Below are positions 36,884 to 45,513 of a DNA stretch of 64,000 bases, in pieces. Below the pieces are notes generated by a model. It had not been told where the DNA came from. It saw only the letters and a list, made by a program, of their open reading frames with translations, and made no database searches. How positions within the stretch are numbered: position 1 is the first letter of the stretch; each line of letters begins with the position of its first letter. The position numbers and the translations under genes were made by a program. Origin of the DNA: CAYVAP01 sp964343195 (GTDB taxonomy: Bacteria > Bacteroidota > Bacteroidia > J057). The stretch covers positions 1 to 64,000 of the forward strand of contig CAYFIR010000014.1 of the NCBI GenBank assembly GCA_964343195.1, read 5' to 3'.

Positions 36884-37999
36884 TCATTCTACTAGCCGAT
36901 TATGGAAAATCTTCTCAGTAACCTGTGCCCATTCCTCCGCGTCCTGCTTGAAAGCCATATAGGAATCATGGACCTTTTTTGCGACAGGATCTTCAGCGAT
37001 CATCTCTGCCAGGACCTCACGGGTCGCAGTGCGTAGTTCGGCGAGTACGTCTTCCGGGAACTCCTTTAGTTGGACGCCTTCCTCTTCAACCAGTTTTTTG
37101 AGATAGGTATTGTTCTCCGCCTCGAAGGTGCTTAGCGTCCAGGTGTTTTGCCAGGCAATGGCCGTCAGGAGGATTTGTTGCAGATCCGCCGGCAGGCTTT
37201 CAAATTTGGCCTTGTTGATCATGGTCTCAAGGGTAGAGCCAGGCTCATGCCATCCGGGGTAATAGTAATATTTGGCGATCTTGTAGAAGCCCATTTTGTA
37301 GTCGTGATAGGGGCCTATCCACTCTGTCGCATCGATCACGCCCCGCTCCAGGTTGGTATAAATCTCGCCTCCGGCTACGTTGACGGCAGCCCCTCCGACC
37401 TTGCTGATGACCTTTCCGCCAATACCGGGAATGCGCATCTTCAGCCCTTTCAGGTCTGAAACGGAGTTGATTTCGCGGTTAAACCAGCCACCCATTTGGA
37501 CACCGGTATTTCCGGCAGGAAATGAGATCATGTTAAACGGAGCATAGACTTCTTTCCATAGCTCCTGCCCCCCTCCGCTCGTGAGCCAGGCATTCATCTG
37601 CTGAGCATTCATTCCGAAGGGGACGGTCGCAAAGAACTGAGCAGCAGGCACTTTCCCAGCCCAGTAGTAGGCAGCGCCATTGCCGATTTCTGCGGTGCCA
37701 GCACTCACCGTGTCAAAGACTTCCAGCGCAGGGACGAGTTCCCCGCCTCCATATACCTTGATTGTTAACCTTCCCCCTGACATCTTTTCTACCAGTTCGG
37801 CAAACATATTGCACCCTTCTCCCAAAACGGGAAAGTTGGGGGGCCAGGTGGTTACCATGGTCCATTCAAAACGCTCGTCCGAACGACCGGGGGCAGCCGT
37901 TGAACTGGACTCCGTACTGCAGGCCGCAGCGGCTAATGCGGTACCAGCAAGAGCAGCACCTTTCCAGAGGAAGTTTTTGCGAGTGATTTTTTGACTCAT
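36884..37999 (-). CDS. TRAP transporter solute-binding protein, TakP-like
   Basis: A 371-residue periplasmic binding lipoprotein of the DctP/TakP group, which delivers 2-oxoacids or related organic acids to a DctQM membrane complex. The N-terminus has a Tat-like start (ITRKNFLWKGAALAG) ending in the lipobox AAAC (Cys27). Family motifs: MVTTWPPNFPVLGEGCNMFAE, VSAGTAEIGNGAAYYWAGK, GVIDATEWIGPYHDY and YYYPGWHEPGSTLE, the last characteristic of TakP-type proteins. No dctQ or dctM gene lies nearby in this window. Ligand specificity is inferred from the family only. Confidence 0.88.
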   Translation of the reverse strand: MSQKITRKNFLWKGAALAGTALAAAACSTESSSTAAPGRSDERFEWTMVTTWPPNFPVLGEGCNMFAELVEKMSGGRLTIKVYGGGELVPALEVFDTVSAGTAEIGNGAAYYWAGKVPAAQFFATVPFGMNAQQMNAWLTSGGGQELWKEVYAPFNMISFPAGNTGVQMGGWFNREINSVSDLKGLKMRIPGIGGKVISKVGGAAVNVAGGEIYTNLERGVIDATEWIGPYHDYKMGFYKIAKYYYYPGWHEPGSTLETMINKAKFESLPADLQQILLTAIAWQNTWTLSTFEAENNTYLKKLVEEEGVQLKEFPEDVLAELRTATREVLAEMIAEDPVAKKVHDSYMAFKQDAEEWAQVTEKIFHNRLVE

Positions 38000-38119
38000 T
38001 GGGCAGCGTATTCAAAAAGAAACTTTTAAGGCATTATTCCCGTTATCAGGTTGTGCTAAATTCAGCTATTGGGGTTAATTTAGAAAAATATCCGTTCATT
38101 CAATCGAGGCAAATTACGT

Positions 38120-38983
38120 ATGACTACAGTTATAAGTCCGGCACAACAAGTAGAAAAACTGGATGAAACAGAGGCGTTAACGGGGAATACCCCTCTGATT
38201 CCAATTAAGACCAACCAACAGGATGTACAGCCTCAACTATTTGCAAAGCTTGAAAACAGGCAGTTGGGGCGAAGTACAGCTGCGAGGGTAGCTTTCTCCA
38301 TCGTCAGAACCGCCATTTTGGAAGGCAAACTGGTTGGGGATCGCATGCTCCTAGACACTGCAGGTACCCAAATGGCCCTGGCTTATGGGGCGGTCTGTGC
38401 CCGCCTGAGTATTCCGGTTACCCTGGTCATGGCAGAATCCACCTCTGCTGACACACTGGTTATGCTCAAGGCATTTGGGGTAAAAGTCGTGTTGGAACAG
38501 GAAGAGAACATTTCCGGACGATTGGCCGACATACAGGCACAGGAGCCAGAAGCTTACTTTTTCGCTGACCACGAAAATCAGGATGATGTATGGAAGGTAC
38601 ATTACCTGGGAACTGCCAAGGAAATTTATCATCAGACACAGGGTCAATTGACACACTTTGTCGCGGACGTCGCTCAGCGTTCCCTGCTACTGGGAACCGG
38701 AAAAAAGCTGAAAGAGGTGAATAAGGATATTCAGCTGGTGGCCCTTCAGCAGCAGGGTAGCATGGATGCTCAGGCCGAAAACCATCATCCCTATGCTGAT
38801 AAAACCATTTTGGTGGATGCCGATATGGTGGACTCCAGGATTGACACTTTTGCAAAAGAGGCGGGGATGATCATTAGTAAGCAATCTGCCATAAATCTGA
38901 TCGGGCTCGAGGCATTGGCCGCGACCCTGGAAGATGGGGTTTTGGTTACCGTTTTTCCAGAGGATTCTTCCATTGCCAACTGA
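38120..38983 (+). CDS. cysteine synthase-like pseudoenzyme (PLP lysine lost)
   Basis: A 287-residue protein with the fold-type II PLP-enzyme layout of cysteine synthase. TGNTPLIPIKT (21-31), FAKLEN (41-46) and the LVMAESTSADTLVMLKAFGVKVVL helix-strand pair align well with CysK/CysM. The catalytic blocks do not: the PLP lysine block (GGSVKDR in the family) reads GRSTAAR with Ala54 at the Lys position, the substrate loop TSGNTG reads TAGTQM (80-85), and the phosphate-binding GTGGT loop reads AQRSL. It therefore cannot form the usual Schiff base. A regulatory or structural role is possible. An APS/PAPS reductase gene lies 324 bases downstream, pointing to sulfur assimilation, but a strong terminator separates them. 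Confidence 0.8.
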   Translation: MTTVISPAQQVEKLDETEALTGNTPLIPIKTNQQDVQPQLFAKLENRQLGRSTAARVAFSIVRTAILEGKLVGDRMLLDTAGTQMALAYGAVCARLSIPVTLVMAESTSADTLVMLKAFGVKVVLEQEENISGRLADIQAQEPEAYFFADHENQDDVWKVHYLGTAKEIYHQTQGQLTHFVADVAQRSLLLGTGKKLKEVNKDIQLVALQQQGSMDAQAENHHPYADKTILVDADMVDSRIDTFAKEAGMIISKQSAINLIGLEALAATLEDGVLVTVFPEDSSIAN

Positions 38984-39307
38984 TTCGATCGGTTGATTTT
39001 GCAGGATGCGGGTTGAATGATTCCGGTCATTCAACCCGCAATTTTTATTGGTGACCCATCCCGTGCTGGATAGAACAAATGGCTAGGCTTGATTAGGAAA
39101 TGATAATATTTTAATCAATTTATTGATAGATTGATTTCTTTAATGGGGAATAATTTTAAAAAATATGACAATCCAGGGCTTTGTTTTTGCCAGTTTGTTT
39201 GGCCCTCCAAAGAGAATTGCTGATATTGCCCCGCTATATATGGTTCTTCGGAATTGTAGGAAAGCACACTCATACCACCTTCCTGAACGTCTAAACACTT
39301 TTGGAAT
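38984..39307. other. 324-bp intergenic region before the reductase gene
   Basis: Contains the terminator at 39008-39046, then an AT-rich stretch (about 39090-39170) likely to hold the promoter of the next gene. I found no S-box or other riboswitch pattern. Short frames on both strands here look non-coding. Confidence 0.5.
39008..39046 (+). terminator. Rho-independent terminator
   Basis: GCGGGTTGAATGA (39008-39020) pairs perfectly with TCATTCAACCCGC (39027-39039), followed by AATTTTTATT. One of the clearest terminators in the window. Confidence 0.9.
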
Positions 39308-39976
39308 ATGGAGCTTCGGGAACTCAACAAGCAATACCAGCAACTGGATCATATTGGGAGACTTCGCCAACTTTTCCAGGACTTTGAAAACATTCTGGTA
39401 ACCTCATCTTTTGGGACGACTGCGGCTATCCTGCTGGATATGTTACGCCGAACGCAACCGGATTATCCTATCCATTTTATCGACACCCACTACCTGTTTC
39501 CGGAAACCCGACAGTATCAGCAGGAACTGACTGACAAATGGGAGCTGAATGTGGTGAAGGTCAATCCTGGTTTTAACGCCCACATGTACACCCGCATGGA
39601 CTATACCTGGGTTCACCAGCCGGATGCCTGTTGTTATGTCAACAAGGTGGCGCCAATGGAAACCCTGAAAAAGAGCCATGACATCTGGATTTCCGGGATG
39701 ATCGGAGGCTTGAGCGAAAGCCGGAAGAAGCGGGAAATTTTTGAGTGGGACGGGCAGATGTACCGTTTCTATCCCCTCGTGGACATGTCAGCCCAGGAAG
39801 CGGAGTGGTACCGCATCGCGCAGGAGATTCCTGCTCATCCCCTGGAGTCTCGAGGATATGGCTCCGTCGGATGTCAGCAGTGTACCGTCAAAGGGCAGGG
39901 CCGCAGTGGCCGCTGGGCTGGTACGGGTAAAACTGAATGCGGATTGCATCTTTTTGGTGATCAGGGCAAAGCCTGA
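39308..39976 (+). CDS. cysH: APS/PAPS reductase, iron-sulfur type
   Basis: A 222-residue cytosolic enzyme of assimilatory sulfate reduction, reducing adenylyl sulfate or phosphoadenylyl sulfate to sulfite. Visible: the nucleotide-binding SSFGTTAAI, IHFIDTHYLFPET, then CCYVNKVAPM and the later GCQQCT; the CC plus CxxC pairs are the [4Fe-4S] ligands that mark the APS-reducing subtype. The catalytic ECGLH lies at the end, preceded by GRWAGTGKT. CysD/CysN and sulfite reductase genes are not in the window. Preference for APS over PAPS is inferred from the cysteine pairs. Confidence 0.92.
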   Translation: MELRELNKQYQQLDHIGRLRQLFQDFENILVTSSFGTTAAILLDMLRRTQPDYPIHFIDTHYLFPETRQYQQELTDKWELNVVKVNPGFNAHMYTRMDYTWVHQPDACCYVNKVAPMETLKKSHDIWISGMIGGLSESRKKREIFEWDGQMYRFYPLVDMSAQEAEWYRIAQEIPAHPLESRGYGSVGCQQCTVKGQGRSGRWAGTGKTECGLHLFGDQGKA

Positions 39977-40066
39977 TTTGTCGCTGCATCAAGAATTTCT
40001 TTAACTTGATCTGGAGTGCCAGGAGGAGGGTTCTTCCTGGCTATACTTTTTCGCCAACCACTTCAG

Positions 40067-43000
40067 ATGAAGAGCTACCCCATCCAATTCCTGCTGGCCA
40101 AGGGACGCCATCAGTCCGACCAGTCACTGATATTCCCACTGGTAAAACCCGATCTGGTACATCTCGGGAGCAACTCAGGTGCTGTCACCCACACCATCAC
40201 GCAGATGGCCATTAAGCAGGTGTTGACCAAAGGGCGCTATCAGGAACTGCTGAAGTGGAAGCAGCCCGTCGATCTTGAGCGCTCTATCCTGGAGGTTGAA
40301 GTTGCAGAAAGCAGGGCGGGGATATACCCTGAACTCAGACTGGAATTTGACCTATGGTGGGGCAAACTGGACGAAGAGTGGTTGTGGGGCAATGTTCCCT
40401 CAATGGGCCTTCAAATGGTAGGACAGGGAATCGAGGACCTGCAAAGTCGGATGAAGGACCTGATCCAGCTGGAATTTATTCGGAACAAGCGCCTAAACTC
40501 TATTCCTCACCTGATCCAGTCCCAGTGGATCAGAGTGGAAGAAATACGAACTCCCTCTGTTAAACTGCCGATTTATACCCTTTCCGAAGTGGAAAGGATG
40601 AAAGAAAAACCAGGCGACTCCTGGCTCGAAAAGGTCGCCCATCCCTTCAGGCCGGATGCAGACCCTGTTTTTGAATTTGACCAGACGGTACAGGATATGG
40701 TGGAGTCCATGAGTACCCCACCCGTGTCTAGCATGTTGGCGGTAGGGGAGTCTGGACGCGGAAAATCAGCCCTCATTCATGAATTTGTCCGTAGAATATC
40801 AGAGAAAAAAACTGTGAGGGTATGGGAGGCCACAGCCGCACAAATGCTTCACCGATTGACTGAAGGAGGGGGGTGGCAGAACTCTCTCGGCCACCTGTGT
40901 AAAGAACTTCAAACCACCGGTGACTGGCTGTACATTCCTGACCTGAGTGAACTGTTTGAAGTCGGTCAGTATTCAGGAAATCCTCGCTCACTCGCAGATT
41001 ATCTGAAGCCAATATTGGGACGGGGAGAAATCGTCCTCATCACGGAGTGCAGCCCTCGACAGATGGCGGCCATCGAAAGACGGGCTCCGGGCTATCTGTC
41101 TCTTTTTCACCAGGTGATCCTGCCTGAAAATTCTCCAGAGGGACTGCAGTCGGTAGTGGAGCAGGTAAGCCAGCACTATGGCGAGAGTCGGCAGGTGGAG
41201 GTAATGCCTGAGGCTATCAGGGAGATTCTGAGGCTACAGCAGTGGTTTACTCCTTATTCCGGTCTTCCCGGGACGACCATTCGCTTCATGAAGGAGCTTA
41301 TCAAGGAGCAGGCAGAAAGTGGACAGGCATCCCTTAAGGTCGAGGATGTCTTCCGACGCTACTGCAAGGAATCCGGATTGCCACAGGCCATCATTGATCC
41401 AGGCTCTTCCCTGGATATCAGGGAGGTGGCGGATTTCTTCGAGAAAAATATATTTGGTCAGCCTGAGGCCATTCGCATCGTGCTCGACCTGCTGGTCTCG
41501 ATTAAGGCCGCTGTGGTACGCCGGGGCAAACCACTTGGGTCATTGTTGTTTGTGGGACCTACCGGTGTCGGCAAAACCGAGATGGCCAAAGTGCTGGCCC
41601 AGTACCTCTTCGGCCGCAGAGACCAGATGGTACGCTTTGACATGAGCGAATATCAGGATTTGCCCGCCCTGATGCGTCTCACGGGCGACGATGGACGAGG
41701 GGAAGGATTGTTGACCTCTGCGGTGCGGCAGCGTCCGTTTTCGGTGATTCTGTTTGACGAATTAGAAAAGGTCAATCCTCTTTTTTACGACATGCTGCTC
41801 CAGATTCTGGGAGAAGGCCGCCTGACCAGTTCCACCGGACGGCTGGCAGACTTTAGCAGCTGCCTGATCATTATGACCTCCAATCTCGGGGCTCGTAGTC
41901 AGCTGGGGGGCAATGTCGGCTTCGTCGCTCCGAAAGATACCAAAGCCCAGTCCCGGCTGCATTATGAAAGATCCGCCCAGGAACACTTTCGTCCAGAACT
42001 CTTCAATCGACTGGATCGGATTATCCCATTTGATCCACTAGGCCAGGAGGTGATGCAGTCTATTGTCAGACGCGAATTGGGGCTGATATTTCGTCGTGAA
42101 GGAATCCGTTCCCGCAGCATTGCCTGGGATATACCGCCAGCAACCTACGATTACCTGAGCGAACGGGGATATAATCCTGAATATGGAGCGCGGCACCTTC
42201 AGCGATACCTGCAGGACCACTGGGTAAGTCCCCTGGCCAAAGAGCTAAATGAAAAACCATTTACAGCAGAACTACTCATTGAAGTAGAAGTACCTGAGGA
42301 TTGGGATAATCCGCTGGTATTCAGGGTTGAGGAGTTGGAGAAAGAAGTCCGGAAAGAACCCCGGGATACCTCCCTGTTGGTTAGGGTAACCCGGCACAGG
42401 CGAGACCTGCAGTCTGTGGAAACGGGCCCAGCATATATTCATCGTTTGAATAGAATAGAGGCCCTGAAGTCACGGGAGAAATATGCCCGGAAAAGGGAAA
42501 AGCTGGAAGAATTCTGGGCAAGTAACGATGGGATGGAACTGGCCCAATCCATGGAGCTGGTTTCCAGGTTTGAATCCCTGGGAAAGCAGATAGTCGAGCT
42601 GGAAGAAACTCTTTTCATCGAAGAACTGGCGCATGACTTCACCCAAAAGAAAAAAGAGCTTAGCGAATGGACTAAGGAATGGAATAGCTGGTGCAGGGAG
42701 CTACTGATTTTGCGCGAAACAGGGTGGAATGAAGCCCTGATTGGGATATATGGAGCCCCGCGCTATCTGATCTGGCTGGTTAGGCTATATCTGAAAGTAT
42801 TGGAGGCGGGAGGCTATTCAGTTCGGGCCCGATATCGTTGGTACGACGAGTCTCAGGCAACGGAGGAGCAGCCTTACCAAAAAGAGCCACTCGACCTGAA
42901 CACCCTGAAAACGCATACCCCACCGATTGGGGTGGAAATCATTGTACGGGGAGAACTGGTGTACCCCTATCTGTGGGACGAGGCTGGAGGGCATCTGATC

Positions 43001-43270
43001 ATTGCCGACGATGGGGAGAAGCTCAAGTATCATGTGGAGGTAGTACCCTACGATGCCACCAGAAATCAGGTGCCAGAGGACGTTCACCGACGCAGCTTTT
43101 TCCGTGAAAAAAAGTACAGACGCCGCTTTGAAGATTTTCGAATCGTGCAGGACGAACAGTACCGCCGACAAAAGATGACCAATCCGCCCACCATGCCAGC
43201 CAGTGAAACCCTCAAAATCTGGCTCGATGACAACCTTAAGCGGAAAATGTCAGACCTGCTGAAAAAGTAG
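40067..43270 (+). CDS. Clp-like double AAA+ ATPase fused to a release-factor-2-like domain
   Basis: A 1067-residue protein. Residues 1-190 are a unique N-terminal domain unlike Clp_N. The first AAA+ module (about 195-440) has Walker A GESGRGKS (Lys233) and a degenerate Walker B. The second (about 455-730) is a full ClpA/B-type module: GPTGVGKT (Lys503), ILFDELEKVNP, TSNLGARSQLG, arginine-finger FRPELFNRLDRI, and sensor 2 YGARHLQRYL. Residues 780-1010 resemble release factor 2 domain 1 plus PCRF: a long helical hairpin with LEEFWASNDGMELAQ, LYLKVLEAGGYSVRARYR, and YLWDEAGGHLI (Glu972-His976) against the family's FESGGHRV. The GGQ motif is absent. Ribosome-linked remodelling is inference. ATG 40067 is preferred to GTG 40016. 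Confidence 0.8.
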   Translation: MKSYPIQFLLAKGRHQSDQSLIFPLVKPDLVHLGSNSGAVTHTITQMAIKQVLTKGRYQELLKWKQPVDLERSILEVEVAESRAGIYPELRLEFDLWWGKLDEEWLWGNVPSMGLQMVGQGIEDLQSRMKDLIQLEFIRNKRLNSIPHLIQSQWIRVEEIRTPSVKLPIYTLSEVERMKEKPGDSWLEKVAHPFRPDADPVFEFDQTVQDMVESMSTPPVSSMLAVGESGRGKSALIHEFVRRISEKKTVRVWEATAAQMLHRLTEGGGWQNSLGHLCKELQTTGDWLYIPDLSELFEVGQYSGNPRSLADYLKPILGRGEIVLITECSPRQMAAIERRAPGYLSLFHQVILPENSPEGLQSVVEQVSQHYGESRQVEVMPEAIREILRLQQWFTPYSGLPGTTIRFMKELIKEQAESGQASLKVEDVFRRYCKESGLPQAIIDPGSSLDIREVADFFEKNIFGQPEAIRIVLDLLVSIKAAVVRRGKPLGSLLFVGPTGVGKTEMAKVLAQYLFGRRDQMVRFDMSEYQDLPALMRLTGDDGRGEGLLTSAVRQRPFSVILFDELEKVNPLFYDMLLQILGEGRLTSSTGRLADFSSCLIIMTSNLGARSQLGGNVGFVAPKDTKAQSRLHYERSAQEHFRPELFNRLDRIIPFDPLGQEVMQSIVRRELGLIFRREGIRSRSIAWDIPPATYDYLSERGYNPEYGARHLQRYLQDHWVSPLAKELNEKPFTAELLIEVEVPEDWDNPLVFRVEELEKEVRKEPRDTSLLVRVTRHRRDLQSVETGPAYIHRLNRIEALKSREKYARKREKLEEFWASNDGMELAQSMELVSRFESLGKQIVELEETLFIEELAHDFTQKKKELSEWTKEWNSWCRELLILRETGWNEALIGIYGAPRYLIWLVRLYLKVLEAGGYSVRARYRWYDESQATEEQPYQKEPLDLNTLKTHTPPIGVEIIVRGELVYPYLWDEAGGHLIIADDGEKLKYHVEVVPYDATRNQVPEDVHRRSFFREKKYRRRFEDFRIVQDEQYRRQKMTNPPTMPASETLKIWLDDNLKRKMSDLLKK

Positions 43271-43338
43271 GAGATGAAGCAAACAAACCCCTCTTTTTGC
43301 CAAACTGAACTCTTTTAATCACCCAAATACTTGCAATC

Positions 43339-44841
43339 ATGACAAGAACCCTGTTAGCCCTCCTGCTTTGCCTGAGCCTATTTTGGGCCAATGGACAAGT
43401 TCAAAATAACCCTTTCAACAGAACCTACTTTCCTGCTAAAAAGTCCTGGGCCACGGGAACCGATCAGGTGAAAATTGGGGGAGAGACCATCGAGTATACA
43501 GTAGAAGCCCAATACCTGCCCTTGGGATCGGAGGAAGGGGCAACGCGCGCAAGGGTGTTTTACACCGCCTATACGCGATCGGAGGTAGAAGATCCTACCC
43601 AGCGGCCCATCACATTTGTATTCAATGGAGGTCCTGGATCTTCCAGTGTATGGCTGCACATGGGGGGGCTGGGCCCCAAGCGGGTCAACATGAACGACGA
43701 TGGCAGCCCGGTCGCTCCCCCCTATGGCTATAGTGACAACCCCCATAGCTGGCTTGATCTTACCGATCTGGTTTTCATTGACCCCATGATGACGGGCTAT
43801 ACACGACCAGCCGAAGAAGCCGACAAGGAAGACTTTCTGGGCTTTCAGCAAGATCTGGAATTGGTCGGACAGTTTATCCAGGTATATCTGAGCGAGAACA
43901 AACGCTGGGGCTCTCCCAAGTTTCTGGCCGGAGAAAGCTATGGCACTACCCGCGCCGCCGGACTTTCGGGTTACTTACAAAATCGATATGGCCTTTACCT
44001 GAATGGCATCACCCTGATTTCCGCGGTCATGGACTTTAGCACCCTGATCGATGTAAGGGGAAATGACCTGGCCCCACTGACAGTGTTGCCCACGATGGCG
44101 GCTACCGCCTGGTACCATGGGCAGGCCTCTGAGGAGTTTGAGTCCCTGGAGGATCTGCTGAAAGAAGTAGAGGAGTTTGTGATGGGAGACTATGCATTGG
44201 CCCTGCTCCAGGGAGACCGCCTGACGGGAGAACTGGAGGAAAAAGTGATAGATCGTTTGCATGCCTTTACAGGGCTGGATACCAGTTACCTGGCCGACGT
44301 ACATTGCCGACTGTCGGTTGGAGCGTTTAATAAGGAACTGCTTCGCAGTCAGGGAGTTACCGTAGGGCGGTTGGACAGTCGCTTCAAGGGAGTGGACTAC
44401 CAGAATGCCGGGGAAAGCTATGACTATGACCCCAGTTATAACCGCACCATTTACGGCCCCTTTACGGCGGCTATCTATGATTATCTAGGAAGAGAAATCG
44501 GTGTAGAGATCAACATCCCCTATGAAATCCTGACGGGACGTGCTCGTCCCTGGCCTTATGGGGAAGCAGCTTCCAATCAATACCTCAACGTTGCCGAAAC
44601 CCTTCGGCAGGCCATGACCCACAATCCTGATATGAAAGTATGGGTGGCAAGTGGCTATTATGACATGGCTACTCCGTATTTTGCAACCGAATATACCCTG
44701 GATCATATGTTTCTGGCGGAAGGGCTCAGAGAAAATATCATGAGCACCTATTACCCTGCAGGTCACATGATGTATATTCATAAGCCATCACTGGAACAAC
44801 TCAAGCAGGACGCAGAGAGGTTTTATGAAGGGGCATATTGA
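43339..44841 (+). CDS. exported serine carboxypeptidase-like S10 peptidase
   Basis: A 500-residue alpha/beta-hydrolase peptidase with a Sec signal peptide (LLALLLCLSLFWANGQ). S10 hallmarks: the oxyanion region FNGGPGSSSVWLHMGGLGPKR, the nucleophile Ser in FLAGESYGTTRA, the Asp in ASGYYDMATPYF and the His in YYPAGHMMY. Members remove C-terminal residues at acidic pH in eukaryotes; the bacterial roles are less clear. It is probably periplasmic or secreted. It follows the AAA+ fusion gene by 68 bases and precedes the CpcT-like gene by 30, so these may be co-transcribed. Confidence 0.92.
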   Translation: MTRTLLALLLCLSLFWANGQVQNNPFNRTYFPAKKSWATGTDQVKIGGETIEYTVEAQYLPLGSEEGATRARVFYTAYTRSEVEDPTQRPITFVFNGGPGSSSVWLHMGGLGPKRVNMNDDGSPVAPPYGYSDNPHSWLDLTDLVFIDPMMTGYTRPAEEADKEDFLGFQQDLELVGQFIQVYLSENKRWGSPKFLAGESYGTTRAAGLSGYLQNRYGLYLNGITLISAVMDFSTLIDVRGNDLAPLTVLPTMAATAWYHGQASEEFESLEDLLKEVEEFVMGDYALALLQGDRLTGELEEKVIDRLHAFTGLDTSYLADVHCRLSVGAFNKELLRSQGVTVGRLDSRFKGVDYQNAGESYDYDPSYNRTIYGPFTAAIYDYLGREIGVEINIPYEILTGRARPWPYGEAASNQYLNVAETLRQAMTHNPDMKVWVASGYYDMATPYFATEYTLDHMFLAEGLRENIMSTYYPAGHMMYIHKPSLEQLKQDAERFYEGAY

Positions 44842-44871
44842 TTCTCAAAAAGGACACGATTAATTGGACGA

Positions 44872-45507
44872 ATGAAGAGACTATTTTTTGTTGGATTTAT
44901 TCTGGTAGGAATCTTTTCCCTCATGGGATGTGGGGGGACTAGGGAAGCAACAACAAGGGAAACCAAATCCGAGCTTGACGAATTGATGGAGCTGATGTCG
45001 GGCACCTTCTCAAGTGAGGCCCAGGCCTCCCGGGATACGGGATATTATCACATCATACTCCACATGTACCCCATTTGGGAGCATCGTGGAAACTGGCTGT
45101 ACGTGGAACAGGCCATGGCAGGTCGGGAAGACCAGCCATACCGACAGCGGATATACCACCTGGAACAGGTTGCCAAGGGGACCTTCAGAAGTGTGGTCTA
45201 TATACTTCCGGACCCAGAGGCATTCGTTGGTGCCTGGCAGGACATCGGCCGTTTTAAAGAGCTGAATCCCCTACAGTTGGAAATCCGCAACGGCTGCGAC
45301 GTATACCTGGAAAAAACCGGTCGCGGTCGGTTTGTAGGGAGCACCAGAGGCACCAGTTGCGCCAGTGAACTGGCAGGAGCTACTTTTGCCACCTCGGAGG
45401 TACGCATCAAATCCGGCACCATAGAAAGCTGGGACCGCGGCTTTGACGAACAGGGAAGTCAGGTTTGGGGAGCTACTGGTGGAGGATATATCTTCAAGCG
45501 AAAATAG
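44872..45507 (+). CDS. CpcT/CpeT-family lipoprotein
   Basis: A 211-residue protein of the CpcT/CpeT family, which in cyanobacteria attaches bilins to phycobiliproteins. Family features are clear: LMELMSGTFSSEAQASRD, GNWLYVEQAM, PYRQRIYHLE, RNGCDVYLEK, and the C-terminal IESWDRGFDEQGSQVWGA block. The N-terminus is a lipoprotein signal ending in LMGC (Cys20), so it is envelope-anchored, unlike the cyanobacterial lyases. No phycobiliprotein or bilin synthesis genes are present, so the bilin-lyase function should not be transferred; a chalice-like binding fold for another small molecule is plausible. It overlaps nothing and is six bases from the next gene. Confidence 0.87.
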   Translation: MKRLFFVGFILVGIFSLMGCGGTREATTRETKSELDELMELMSGTFSSEAQASRDTGYYHIILHMYPIWEHRGNWLYVEQAMAGREDQPYRQRIYHLEQVAKGTFRSVVYILPDPEAFVGAWQDIGRFKELNPLQLEIRNGCDVYLEKTGRGRFVGSTRGTSCASELAGATFATSEVRIKSGTIESWDRGFDEQGSQVWGATGGGYIFKRK

Positions 45508-45513
45508 CGACTC

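Noticed and set aside
39047..39307. SAM or other sulfur riboswitch before cysH
   Set aside because: I found no S-box or SAM-II-like core; the region is AT-rich with no strong conserved stems.
39165..39401. 78-codon plus-strand frame overlapping the start of cysH
   Set aside because: It runs out of frame into cysH, has no recognisable domain and no separate signals.
44872..45507. Evidence for photosynthesis from the CpcT-like gene
   Set aside because: No phycobiliprotein, bilin or photosystem genes are seen, and the protein is a lipoprotein; CpcT-like proteins occur in non-photosynthetic bacteria.
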